In this document: positions 45,480 through 56,530 of the stretch, one piece after another
How positions within the stretch are numbered: position 1 is the stretch's first letter
Layout: every line of letters begins with the position of its first letter
NCBI GenBank assembly: GCA_026936325.1
Contig: JAPTHN010000003.1
Coordinates: forward strand, 37,650,011 to 37,714,010
Direction of reading: 5' to 3'
DNA from: Platynereis dumerilii
Lineage: Eukaryota > Annelida > Polychaeta > Phyllodocida > Nereididae
DNA: 64,000 bases
The notes under the pieces: generated by a model
The model's input: only the letters and a program-made list of their open reading frames with translations
The model's database searches: none
What the model was told of the DNA's origin: nothing
Position numbers and translations under genes: made by a program

Positions 45480-48400
45480 TTGTCTGATCACTCCTCATTA
45501 CATAACTGTCAGTCTCCTGTATTTTCTCAATGTAGGAATGTTGAAACTGTACTTGATTTTTCTTTTGTTGACTGTGTGGAGATAGGAGATGTTTGTGATT
45601 CTAAAACTCAAAATGATTGTGATTCTGAAGTTAAAACTAGTTGTGATTATGAATATTATGGAAATGTCAGTGATTCTGAAGTTGTAAAAATTCCTAATGT
45701 TACCTCAGATGTAATAGCTCGTTCATATGGAAATGAAGCAGTGTATCCCAATCAGGTTCCACTATGCAACTTAAATCCAGACACCTATAACCATAGCACA
45801 AGTATGAATAATGGATTGCATAATCTTAAAGTACTGTCATGGAACATTCAGGGAATAGGTCAAAAAATTGAGTTAGAAGAGATTAGAAATATGCTAATAA
45901 CCTACGATGTAATTTTCTTGTATGAAACTATGAAACTAGATACCTATGACCCACAAATTGAGGGATACCACTATTTCCACTGTCAAAGAAAGTATAAACA
46001 TCCTAGAGCAAGGAGGCCCTCTGGTGGTATAGCTGTAATGATCAAGTCAAATATATTCAAATCTAAAATCATAACTATTGAAAAGGCAAATGAACATGTA
46101 ATTTGGTTAAAAATTAAGGGCTCAAAAAATGAAATATTCATTGGCGGCACTTATGTTCCCCCCGAAGGTAGCATGATTTACTTGAATAGCAGATATGGAT
46201 ATGATGTTTTAAATGAATTAAGAGAAGATCTTGCCCGTTTCCTTGAGAGAACACCATTTGTTTCAATCTGTGGTGATTTCAACAGCAGGACAGGTAATTT
46301 GAAGGACTTTGAAGAACCTGTAAATGGAAAAAACCCGAATTTCTCTGATTTATACCAGGCAAGTAATGCTTCAGCGAATAGCACACACTCCAACTGGTTG
46401 ACTAAACTTAGATTTTCCAAAGATAAAAAGATAAATACCTATGGGAAAGATCTCATAAATTTATGCAAGGCAAGTGGTATTAGAATTATGAATGGTCTAG
46501 TTGATGAAAGTAAAACAGACCAATTTACATGTCATACAACAAATGGGCATAGTGTTGTTGACTACTTACTTTGTAGTGAATCTGCATATAGGTATCTTCA
46601 GGAGTTTGTCATAATGGATAAACTTACAGAGTCGGACCATACGCCACTCATCTTCTCTTTTAATCTTCCCTCGAAACTGAAAACTGACATTGTTACCACA
46701 ACTTCTGGGAATGGCTCAAAAACATTCAAGTATGTGTTTGACCATGGCAAAATTGATGAATTTCTATCCAACTTTGACAGTGAAACTGCTCAGAGTACAT
46801 TGTATAAGCTTGGCTGTGACATTGAGACCAATGTAAACACTGATATGGTAATTGAAACTGTATACAACTATATAACAGATTGTATACAGCCAACATTTAA
46901 GAAAAAGAATTCGAAGTCTGCGAAAAGTACATTTCCTACAAATAAATGGTTTGACAATGAGTGTAAAAATATTAGGAAGTCATTAAATGACTTTGCCAAA
47001 CAGAATGACTTAACTCTAGATTATAATAAAACTCATTATGGTACCATGCTCAAAAATTATAAACGAATTACTCAAAAGAAAAAAAGACAATTTCAGGAGA
47101 GAAATCGGAATGAAATGCAAAAACTTATGGGTAAAAATCAATCAGATTGCTGGAAATATTGGAATAAATTAAAAGCTCTTGGAAAAAACCAAATTGATAG
47201 CCCTGATTTAGACACTTTTCACGACTACTTTAAACAACAATCTTTTCCACCTGAACGTGATTACTTTGATATTGAAAGCATGACTCATACAGTCAATGAA
47301 ATTCAAAATTCCCAGTACAACTGCTCCAATGAAGTTGCTTGTCATATATGTGATGATGTAATAACGGAGGACGAAGTAGCGCTGCACTTCAGGAAACTAA
47401 AAAATAATAAAGCTTCTGGTATTGATGGGATACCAGCAGAATTCTATAAATATGCCAGTGAGAAACTTGTGACACCATTCTGTGCTGTGTTCAATCACAT
47501 TTTTAATAAAGGGGAATATCCTTCTCAGTGGTCTGAAGGTCTCATTAATGCCCTCCACAAAAAGGGAAGCCGCGCAGACCCAGATAACTATAGAAAAATA
47601 ACTATAAATGTCGTTATGGGTAAAATCTTCGATTCAATCCTCAATAGTCGGTTGTATTTCAAAAATGAGGCTCTGAACCTTGATGACCCCTGTCAGTTCG
47701 GTTTCACACCGGGAGCCAGTACCACTGACTGTGTTTTCATTTTGGATACAGTCTTAAGCTATCAACATGCAAAGAAAAAGCCTGTGTACATGTGTTTTAT
47801 AGATTTTACCAAAGCATTTGACTACATAAACAGAAATGCTCTATATTTCAAACTGAGGCAGCAGAACATTGGAGAGAAAATGCTCAAAATTATTATAAGT
47901 ATGTTTGACAAGGCAAAAGCAAGGGTTCACCAGGGAGGAAATACTAGTAATGCAATTGACAGTCAATGTGGGGTCTTGCAAGGGGGAATTCTTAGTCCAA
48001 AGCTATTTAATGAATTTATGTCTGACCTTCCTCAGTATCTTGACAAATCGGATGGGATAAAATTGAACAACTTCACTTTAACACACATATTGTATGCTGA
48101 TGATATTGTACTTATCGCTGATTCTCCTAAGTGTCTACAGAATAGCATAAATTCAGTGCACAATTTCTGTAAAAAATGGCATCTTATAGTAAATGTCAGT
48201 AAAACCAAAGTAATGCAAATTGGTACCAAAACAGCTGACTCCTTCTTTTGCAATGGCGAGGAACTAGAAAAAGTGGAGAGTTTCAAATATCTGGGTCATA
48301 TGCTAACTAACAAACGTAAAGTGCACAGCAAGATGACAGAATACCTGTCAGTGCAAGCTCATAAGGCACTTTTTGCCCTACAAAGTGATTCAAAGCAAGT

Positions 48401-48632
48401 CCTAGGACACATCGACCCAATTATATCTTTGCGAATGTTTGATACTTATGTTCTACCAATCCTTGAGTACAACAGTGAAATATGGAGTAGCGAGAAACCT
48501 GTATCTGAATTAGAAGTTCTGCAACTTGGCTATCTAAAACGTATGTTAGGCGTAAGAAAACAGACACCTTCTCTGGCTGTTTATGGTGAAACTGGTAATT
48601 TCCACTGCATGTTAGACAAAAAGTTAGGATGA
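45480..48632 (+). CDS. LINE ORF2: APE endonuclease and reverse transcriptase
   Basis: The frame is open from 45420, overlapping the end of ORF1 by 16 bp in the -1 frame. The first ATG is at 45804 (residue 109), just before the endonuclease; how translation starts is open, perhaps by coupling to ORF1. Endonuclease motifs are VLSWNIQGIG (near residue 116), GDFNSR (near 264) and ESDHTPL (near 385). Reverse transcriptase motifs are KKGSRADPDNYRKI, FIDFTKAFDYINR (near 774), GVLQGGILSPKLF (831) and YADDIVLIAD (872). The catalytic Asp pair is intact. The frame ends at TGA 48630-48632, earlier than in related proteins, and homologous sequence continues in another frame. The clade is unclear: not the CR1/L2 type seen at the left edge. 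Confidence 0.92.
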   Translation: MSDHSSLHNCQSPVFSQCRNVETVLDFSFVDCVEIGDVCDSKTQNDCDSEVKTSCDYEYYGNVSDSEVVKIPNVTSDVIARSYGNEAVYPNQVPLCNLNPDTYNHSTSMNNGLHNLKVLSWNIQGIGQKIELEEIRNMLITYDVIFLYETMKLDTYDPQIEGYHYFHCQRKYKHPRARRPSGGIAVMIKSNIFKSKIITIEKANEHVIWLKIKGSKNEIFIGGTYVPPEGSMIYLNSRYGYDVLNELREDLARFLERTPFVSICGDFNSRTGNLKDFEEPVNGKNPNFSDLYQASNASANSTHSNWLTKLRFSKDKKINTYGKDLINLCKASGIRIMNGLVDESKTDQFTCHTTNGHSVVDYLLCSESAYRYLQEFVIMDKLTESDHTPLIFSFNLPSKLKTDIVTTTSGNGSKTFKYVFDHGKIDEFLSNFDSETAQSTLYKLGCDIETNVNTDMVIETVYNYITDCIQPTFKKKNSKSAKSTFPTNKWFDNECKNIRKSLNDFAKQNDLTLDYNKTHYGTMLKNYKRITQKKKRQFQERNRNEMQKLMGKNQSDCWKYWNKLKALGKNQIDSPDLDTFHDYFKQQSFPPERDYFDIESMTHTVNEIQNSQYNCSNEVACHICDDVITEDEVALHFRKLKNNKASGIDGIPAEFYKYASEKLVTPFCAVFNHIFNKGEYPSQWSEGLINALHKKGSRADPDNYRKITINVVMGKIFDSILNSRLYFKNEALNLDDPCQFGFTPGASTTDCVFILDTVLSYQHAKKKPVYMCFIDFTKAFDYINRNALYFKLRQQNIGEKMLKIIISMFDKAKARVHQGGNTSNAIDSQCGVLQGGILSPKLFNEFMSDLPQYLDKSDGIKLNNFTLTHILYADDIVLIADSPKCLQNSINSVHNFCKKWHLIVNVSKTKVMQIGTKTADSFFCNGEELEKVESFKYLGHMLTNKRKVHSKMTEYLSVQAHKALFALQSDSKQVLGHIDPIISLRMFDTYVLPILEYNSEIWSSEKPVSELEVLQLGYLKRMLGVRKQTPSLAVYGETGNFHCMLDKKLG

Positions 48633-49300
48633 TCAATTATTGGATGAGATTAGAAAATTCACCAGATGGAAGCCTGTTAAGGAGATGTCTCCAAATTCAG
48701 AAAGATACTCATACAAACAGAGCTAATGAAACTAATTGGTTCAGTAAAATAATAAACATTTTAAGCTCTTGTAACATTGAATGTGAAGCAAGTAACAATA
48801 CTAACTTAGACATTGACAGCATATGTAGAACTGTAAAATCAAAACTTTATGAAATAGAACAGGAACAATTATTCATATCTATAAATGATAGTACACAGCA
48901 ACCAAAACTTAGAACATATAAGCTTTTTAAAACTGACTGTAGATTAGAACCATATCTCAGGCTGCGACAAAACCGTAAGGTGTTAACTAAGATTGCCAGA
49001 TTCAGGACAAGTTCTCACAGTCTACAAATTGAAATAGGCAGACATCAAAAGCCAGTGATTCCTGCAGCAAATAGAATATGTGAAAAGTGTTCATTAAATA
49101 TGGTGGAGGATGAAATCCATTGCCTTGTTGTATGCCCTGCTAATGAATCGTTCCGTGAAAACCTGTTTTCAACAGCTGCTAAATTCATCAACAATTTTCT
49201 ATCTTTGAATGACAGTGACAAGTTCACATCAATAATGAAAAGTAAGGAACCTGACCTACTAAATACTCTAGGGAAATTTTTACTTCAGGCTGATGTTTAA
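48629..49300 (+). CDS. LINE ORF2 C-terminal part with CCHC motif, shifted frame
   Basis: This 223-codon frame overlaps the ORF2 stop as ATGA and continues the RT protein: INYWMRLENSPDGSLLRRCL follows naturally from YGETGNFHCMLDKKL. A zinc-knuckle-like motif lies at residues 151-169 (C-x2-C-x9-H-x4-C, within CEKC and EIHCLVVC), as in several LINE groups. A one-base loss in the A run just before the stop is the simplest cause of the frame change. Coupled re-initiation at ATGA is possible but less likely, since related elements use a single ORF2. Confidence 0.8.
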   Translation: MINYWMRLENSPDGSLLRRCLQIQKDTHTNRANETNWFSKIINILSSCNIECEASNNTNLDIDSICRTVKSKLYEIEQEQLFISINDSTQQPKLRTYKLFKTDCRLEPYLRLRQNRKVLTKIARFRTSSHSLQIEIGRHQKPVIPAANRICEKCSLNMVEDEIHCLVVCPANESFRENLFSTAAKFINNFLSLNDSDKFTSIMKSKEPDLLNTLGKFLLQADV

Positions 49301-49978
49301 ATTTAAAGCGACTATCTCCTACATCCACACGGTCACTTAATACACAATTATGATAATTATGATAATTAGTATACAATGTACACTTTAAGAAAAAAGTTAT
49401 TTCTAACATAAATTGAACTATTCAATATAGCAATCGATCAATATTAAAGCAACAATGTATGTTATTTGATACATGTTTTGTAAATAATGTTCAAATATGA
49501 AATATCAAGCATTATTAATTAATCTATAAATTTGTTAACTTGTATGTCTTTTGCTTTGGTCTTATATATATATAATTAATCATTATTTTTTTAATAAGCC
49601 AAAATGACTATTTGTAAGTGATCAGTATCAGTGGTGTGTGTATTTTATTGACTGTTATCTATATTAATTGATGTTTGATACCTACTTTATTTTATAACTA
49701 TTTGGGTGGCTGGAACCTAGTTTGTATGTATTTTAATCTTGTGCTGAGTGCTCGTTTTAACCAAAACTACTATTACTCGTATATGTTTGTATCAATATGC
49801 TCACTTGATTTTAGCTATTTATAACATGTGTATAATCAATTTTATGTATATATAGTTAATCTTGTATATAATTAATTCTATTTTTATATATTTTATTTAA
49901 CTTTTCCCCATTACAAATGACATATGTATCAATTGTGATATTTATAGATGTCAATAAAAGAATATATATATATATACA
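49301..49978 (+). repeat. LINE 3' UTR and AT-repeat tail
   Basis: AT-rich non-coding DNA ending AATAAAAGAATATATATA. The tail is a short AT microsatellite rather than poly(A). Confidence 0.6.
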
Positions 49979-50796
49979 CATGTCACATATACGAAGTTAC
50001 CTTTTTTCATAAAGATTATCATAATGGTCTCAAACAGTAGTTGCAATTGATATTCTTAATTGTGATTAGACATGGGCTTACAATAATCTAAAGCTTTCCA
50101 TAATTATTGCAGATTAATTTTTCAAATTATAAGGAAGGAAATTAAAGAACTTTGAGAACACAAGCATGCTCTTACAATGAATCTTTGAAGCCATTTTACA
50201 GCATCTCCGCCGATTCCACCCTAGAGAAGCTGCAACGTCTTAATCATGTGAAGTGAGAAAACAATTCTTTTATGCAGACGAAATGGTTTGAACATGAAGA
50301 ATGACTACCAAGATTGCACCAAAGGGGCCAATATGAGGAAAGTTCAAAACTAACATTTGTCACACATTTGCTTCATTATACTAAATGAGGTAACATGTCT
50401 TGGCTGATTGGCTATCAAGACTGTGATGCAGTTATGAAGTTAGAATCTGGATAGATTACTTTGCTGGACTATTAAAAGCAATACTCCTTACTTCTATTTC
50501 TTAATTTTCAAAAGTATGTCAATTTGCCTAACAGCACAACCTGTTTATCCTCGTGCTATAAATTTCATTTGCCAACATGCACTAAACAGTAAACATTTGA
50601 CCATGCACTCATTTAAATTGCAACATCTTTGATGCCCTTAAACAGCCAAATTTAATCATGCGTCCTTTCAAGGTTTGAGCTGTAAACTCAGTAAGTGGCA
50701 CTCACTAATATTTGGTGCCAAAAGAAAAATGGTTATTTTCTGTTTCTTAATCTTTCTTTAGTCCGCTCATATGTCTTGGCAGTTGAAGCCTAAGTG

Positions 50797-50900
50797 ACAA
50801 CATGAAGGAAGTAGCAGACACCATTTGCAGAGTCATTGGCATTCTCTGTCTCAAGTGAGGATTAGTCTGGTATGACTTGCCTGGAAGCTTGGCTCAGTTC
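50797..50900 (+). pseudogene. Exon-like reading frame a, copy in R5
   Basis: It reads NMKEVADTICRVIGIL and then stops. The upstream half of the peptide is missing or altered. Confidence 0.4.
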
Positions 50901-52149
50901 AGCACAAAACTAAAGTGTTGTAGGCCTATATGCCTGCCCTTTTTGTCCAAGAGATTACAACAAGATTCGTGCTACTAACTGGTCTGACTGACTATATATA
51001 TTCGTGTAAGATGTATATATATATACTTGCATAAGCAGGTAATATAAGTATTATTGATACGTTTTTTGGGATAGTGTTAGTAATTAATGTATTCTTCAAC
51101 ACTTTCTGGTGCTTCCATATCTGCAAAGCAAATTTGACCAGTCAATATTACGTATGAACACATTAAAATGATGAAATTATACAAAATTGTAGATATAGTG
51201 TTGAGAACAAGGGCCTTTTTAAAAAAATGTTCAAAATTAACTGGAGAAATAAAGTGAAAGGTATGTACCAAATATGTGAATCCTCCTTCCTTAATACATT
51301 TTTTAGGTTTGCGGGACTGTTAGGGACCCAACCTATTTTGCACTTCATGCAATGCTCTACACATTGAAGATATTGCAATGCCTGACAAAGACATGCAATA
51401 ACACTACACTTTGATGCAATTTTTGACAACCCTGTAATGAGTTTGGGAAACAAAATCCCATACCAACTCTGCCAGACAAGCCAAACTGCAGTTGAGGGCC
51501 CTCATACAAGCCATTTTAGGATAAGATCAAATGACTCAGACTTTTGACACACTCTTGTTCAATATGTAAAATTTCAATGTATTGTTTCAAACAAATATAT
51601 CAGAAACTCTTGATATGAAAATGCCCTAAGGCAAACTTCAATATGGGTTTCACTTGGCAGTCTTGCCAAATTGTATGAAATGGATAACAATGCATTCAAA
51701 ATGCTGTTATTTTCCCTTTACAATTTCCAGAGTAATACAATATTATATTTTCATTGAAGGTCATCTTCGCCATCAGAGACAGTTATAACCTCAAACAGAC
51801 ATATCATAACTCTTGCGGTTCATGAGGGAGTCAAGGAGAGTACAATGCAATTACCAGAAGAAAGCAATGGGTCTTTCCAAGGTTATACACCTTAATTTAA
51901 AAGACAGATAATATATAATCCAATTGAAGACACTACCTTCTTCTCAGAACTAGGGCTTAGAGTGCCACACTTACCAAGTCTATCTTTCTTATCTATTTTT
52001 TCATCTATCTGTCTATGTTTGATTATTACTTACTTGGTATGCTGAATGTAAAAGCCCTAACGAATCAAGAGTGAATCTTCTTGGTAATATTTCAATGATC
52101 TGATTCATTCATTTGAATCTTTTCTCCTTTGACAATACAGAAAATTGGC

Positions 52150-52385
52150 GAAGCCAAGATGTGTGGCCTCACTCTGTAATCCTTGTGAACCAAATATATT
52201 TCTTCCCACTGGTCATTTTCAGTCTCTCCATAGTCCCAGTAGCCCTATTGGCTCAATCCATCAATGCAGCTTTTGATAGGGATAAAGCAGAATTAGCTGG
52301 CAAGTCATTCCCATTCAGGTCCCAAGTGAGAATGTCGGAAATGACTGCACTGGGAGGCTGGGATCGCTCTGGAGCACCAAATAAG
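52150..52385 (+). pseudogene. Exon-like reading frame c, copy in R4
   Basis: The frame holds WPHSVILVNQIYFFPLVIFS, LSIVPVALLAQSINAAFDRD and KAELAGKSFPFRSQVRMSEM. A pyrimidine-rich stretch ending ACAATACAG lies just upstream and could be a 3' splice site. Of all copies this agrees best with R1 although R1 and R4 are diverged elsewhere, which argues weakly for past coding constraint. Confidence 0.5.
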
Positions 52386-54777
52386 ACCAATATAATCCCT
52401 GCTTTGCAATTCTTGCTTGAACATCAACATTGTGTGTGGTCTAGATGCGAATGAGAGTCTAGGAAAAGATGGCATTCATCATCTATGTCGAATCGTAAAG
52501 AAAGCACCAATAGTCCATGAGCCAGACCAGATATTGGTACCACCTGGGGTGGCAAAATCTAACAGTGTTTTTCTGAAAGACATATGCCTATAGACTATGA
52601 AAAAGTTGGGGCCCAAGATTGGAGCGGCAGCTTAGTGGTAGTAATCAGCCCTTAAATATGGGAATCTGTATCGGATTTGAGCACATGAATTATGGGGTGG
52701 GGGAAACTAAAATTGCTTTATCTTCTGAATCAATGGGCCAATTCCAGCAAATTACCCCTCAAAATGTCCGGAATTTTGAGTTTTACAAATATAGGTCAAT
52801 ACATCACCAATATGCAAATTAAGTAGGTCGTCAGAGGTCAAAAGGTCACAAAAATTGACTATTGCTTAAAATCTGAACCAATGTCCAAATAAACATCACA
52901 GCTGCCAACCCAATGAGACTTGGTAGGTCATGGAGGGCTTAGATTATAGATAACAAGTATGAAAGCCCATTTTATGCCAACAAATGGATAATTCATGCAT
53001 GTGTCAGCAGCGGCACATAATGAAATATGGTGCATATTTGAAAATGACCGTTTTAGGGGTGTAGGAAACTAAAATTGCTGTATCTCCTGAACCAATGGTC
53101 CTATCCCCACAAATTACCCCTCATAATGTTCGGACTTGTAAGTTCTACACATATAGGTCATTATATGACCAATATGCAAATTAATTAGGTCATCAGAGGT
53201 CACAAGGTCACGAAAATTGATCGTTGCTTAAAATCTGAACCCTCATCCAAAAACAAACTCCTTAGCTGCCAAACCAATGGGACTTGTGAAGTCATTTAGG
53301 GGTCAGATTATAGATTAAAAGTGTCAAAGTAAATTTTATGTCTAACAATGCAGATTTTATGTATGTTTCAGCATTGGCACAAGACGAAATATGTCAGATA
53401 TTTGAAAATGACCGTTTGAAGGGCGAGGGAAACTAAAATGCTATATCTCCTGAAACAATGGTGCTATCCCAACATATTACCCCTTAAAATGTTCGGACTT
53501 GTGGGTTCTATAAATATAGGTCATTATATGACCAATATGCGAATTAATTCGGTCATCAGAGGTCGAAAGGTCACAAAACTTGACCACTGCCTAAAATCTG
53601 AACACCTCAGCTGCCAAACCAATTGGATTTGTCAAGTCATTTAGGGAAAAGGTAATAGATAACAAGTTTGAAAGTCAATTTTATGTCTAAAAATGCAGAG
53701 TTTATGTATGTGTCAGCAGTGGGACATAACAAAATATGGCAGGTATTTGAAAATGATAGTTTTAAGGGTGGGCGAAACTAAAAAAATTGCAATATCTCCT
53801 GAACCAGTGGTCCAATTCCAACTAATTGCTGTCTGGAATTAGGAGTTTTATACATGTTATTTGACCAACATGCAAATCAATTAGGTCATCAGAGATCAGA
53901 AGGTTGCAAAAATGTACCTTTGCTTAAAATCTGAGCCCTCATGAAAAAATTGCACACCGTAACCGGCAAACCAATGGTACTTGATAAGTCATGTAAGGCT
54001 CAGATGATAGACAACAAGTGTCAAAGTCAATTTTATGCCTAAAATTGAGCTTTACAGGATATTTCTTATACAGCACTGAAATGTAAAAAATGTAGAGGAC
54101 CAGGGACCAGATGAGTATATCAATCTATAAGTCCTCAAACAAACACCTTAGCTATCAAAGCAATGGGACTTGTTCAGTCATTTAGGAGTCAGATTATAGA
54201 TAACGAGTGTCAAAGTAGATTTTATGCAAAAAAGGAGAATTTATGTATACATGTCAGCTGTGTCATATAATCAAATATGACAGAAAATGTGTTTCAGGGG
54301 CGGGGGAAACTAAAATTGCTGTTTCTCCTGAACAAATGGTCCAATTCCTACAAATTACAACTCAAAATGTTTTCAATTGTAAGTTCTACACCCGATGTAT
54401 GATGTCCTTACATGCTCAATATGAAAATTGAGAGTCCATCAAGGGGCAAAACACCAGAAAATGTGACTGAATGTGCCACACACAACTGAAATGCATGTCT
54501 TGTCAATAAGATGAAGAGTTGATTCAAGACATAGTAAACTAAATATAAAATAGGACTATCAAATTTGTGATTTATAGATGTCCGGAAACTGCTCCTCTTC
54601 GCTTCTGGCTTTTTTGAGGACTCAAAACTAGACAGACTGAGAGAACTGGGATCAAATGGTAAAAAATATGGCAGCATACCACCGATATTCCCCTCCATGT
54701 TTCCACCTTCTGGTTAGTATCATCCCTTCTAGTTTCCTCAATCTTCTCTTTCTGCCTTCTCCTTTGTCTCAGGACTC

Positions 54778-54945
54778 CTTCATAGTCTCCTACTCCATAG
54801 TCTCCTACTCCATAGTCTCCTCCTTCATAGTCTCCTCCTTCATAGTCTCCTCCTTCATAGTCTCCTCCTTCATACCCTCCTTCATAGTCTCATCCTTCAT
54901 AGTGTCCTCCTTCATAGTTTCCTCCTTCATAGTCTCACTATTTGC
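54778..54945 (+). repeat. CTCCTTCATAGTCTC minisatellite
   Basis: About ten copies of a 10-15 bp unit. The 184-codon frame across it reads repeated SSFIV and is a product of the repeat, not a gene. Confidence 0.85.
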
Positions 54946-55149
54946 CTCAATGCTTCCATTATTTCTCCTCTTCCCTTCATCTCAATATGTAGATGTACTT
55001 CTACCCTCCGAGCGTCTTTCTTCTTCCATGTCTCCAGCTTCCATGCTTCCTCCAATCTTCCTCGATGATATACAGTACAACCCAACATTCTCCGCCAGAA
55101 GTCCTCTTTTTACCTATTTTGCCCTCCTTGCCTTTCTCCCCTCCACCCA

Positions 55150-55420
55150 AAATCTCCTCACAACTACCTTAGTGTCCTCACCACAACCTTATCCCATATT
55201 AAGAAGTTAATAAGAACTCCATTAAGACAGGTAGCAATGTAATTGCAATTAGCAATGGGGCACACACAAAAATCATACGCAATGGGGGTGATGGAGTTTA
55301 AATTGTTGTTGGTTTAATGTAAATTTACTGTGATTTTAAAAGGTGGTTCAAAGTAGGTAAAGGTGGCTGATTCTTCCTTCCTGTTGGGGGTAATCATACT
55401 TTATATTGGGTTGTACTGCA
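55150..55420 (+). repeat. R-family fragment in the centre of F3
   Basis: It matches 3160-3470 of R1 on the same strand (CCCATATTAAGA, TTGCAATTAGCAA, GGTGGCTGATTCTTCC). F3 thus carries a piece of R although it also inserted into R. Confidence 0.65.
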
Positions 55421-55599
55421 GGGAGGATAGGGTTCATGAAAGGTAATTTTGTAGCAAGTAAAACGGGGAGAGGGTCAGAGGGAGGGGATCGTTGGATGAA
55501 GGCTTGAGGTGTTATAGGGTTATGCACTTGACAAGCTTATTGGGATAGGAGGAGAAAACAGAAATGGGGCATAGGGATGATTGACATTGCTATGCAATA

Positions 55600-55685
55600 G
55601 AGTGCCCTAGCCTGAATATGAACCCAGCATAGAGTGGTTGGGTGTTCAACATGCACCACTGAGCTAACCTGCCTCCCAGTGGGTG
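55600..55685 (-). other. tRNA-derived sequence
   Basis: On the - strand GGTTAGCTCAGTGGTGC is a good A box and GGTTCATATTC a weak B box about 35 bp later. The cloverleaf is incomplete; it is probably a SINE head. Confidence 0.5.
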
Positions 55686-55839
55686 ACAGGAAAAGAGGCA
55701 GAGGGAGAGAGATAAGAAAGATGAGTGACTCGAGACCTTTTCTCTTTGACTTCTTAGTCTCCTCCCAACATCCTTGTCTCCCCCCCTCACCCACCATGCT
55801 CTATTAGTGGACCATCTTTCCTGGCTTTCGCCTCCCAGT

Positions 55840-56530
55840 CCCTTGTCACCCCCCCCCCCCCGCCCCCTGCTAGCACAAATGAACTAGAAGAAAGAAGCAT
55901 TGAGAAAGAAGGCCAAGAAGATAGTCATATCAGGATAAGCAAAAAGGATGATGAATACATATAATTTAATATTGGGTGTTGTGCGCCCTAAGAATGAAAA
56001 ATGTTTAGAATCAACCTTTTTGAGTATATTGCCTTGTCATAATTAATGCTCAGGGTGCCCTGAATCACCTCTCGTAAGGTGCTGGGGAAGCACCCTGTGT
56101 GCTCGTGAAAAAGAGCTGCTCCCGGTGGAAATGTTATAGCAGGTTATCAGTACTCTGGCATTGCTCCATTCACCGGCATATGCGACTGGAGGTGGTTCAC
56201 TGCCTTCGCCTACCCACAGCTGCAGACTAGCATGTCATTTAGGCACTGCTCAGCAATTTATGCAATAACCAAGCCACCCAATTATTTCATAATTCTGCAG
56301 ATAGAGTCAAAGCATCCATGAAAGGTTGGATGGTTCACCTCTTGATGAGACTCTGATGCACCCCAGAAGTTTTCACATCCACCCCACAGGTGCTTCACTC
56401 CACCCTATGTACCTTTTTTTCTCAGAATGTGACTGGAGAATGGTAGGATCTAGGAGACTGTTGGAAAGAGAAATTATTTCTGGTACTTTTGTGTGATGGA
56501 ATCTTCTCCAAGCAAAGAAACTCAAATTGA
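55840..56530. other. Centre of F3, nothing recognised
   Basis: It starts with a C run (55848-55866) and continues with G/C-richer DNA at 56040-56260 that matches nothing else I saw here. There is no convincing ORF. Confidence 0.45.

Larger units (their letters stand above)
44245..49978 (+). mobile_element. LINE with NADAR-SGNH ORF1 and APE-RT ORF2
   Basis: A non-LTR retrotransposon of about 5.7 kb in the - strand copy R5. The order is a short 5' region, ORF1 (44425-45435), ORF2 (45480-49300 in two frames), a 680-bp AT-rich 3' UTR with AATAAA at 49953-49958 and an (AT)n tail. The true 5' end is not visible; the MITE ends just upstream at 44241. ORF1 is GC-richer (many CGC, CTC and GCC codons) than the AT-rich ORF2, so the two halves may have different histories. 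I find no clear target duplication. Confidence 0.85.
43225..50950 (-). repeat. R-family repeat, copy R5, split by a LINE
   Basis: Reading + coordinates upward, the R blocks appear in reverse order: 43265-43450 (matches 31190-31490), 43570-43760 (frame c), 43800-43870, then after the MITE and LINE 50200-50540 (matches the 4750-5100 part of R1) and 50780-50900 (frame a). R5 therefore lies on the - strand. Confidence 0.65.

Noticed and set aside
54656-55210. 184-codon ORF
   Set aside because: Most of it is SSFIV repeats produced by the CTCCTTCATAGT minisatellite; there is no domain or conserved start.
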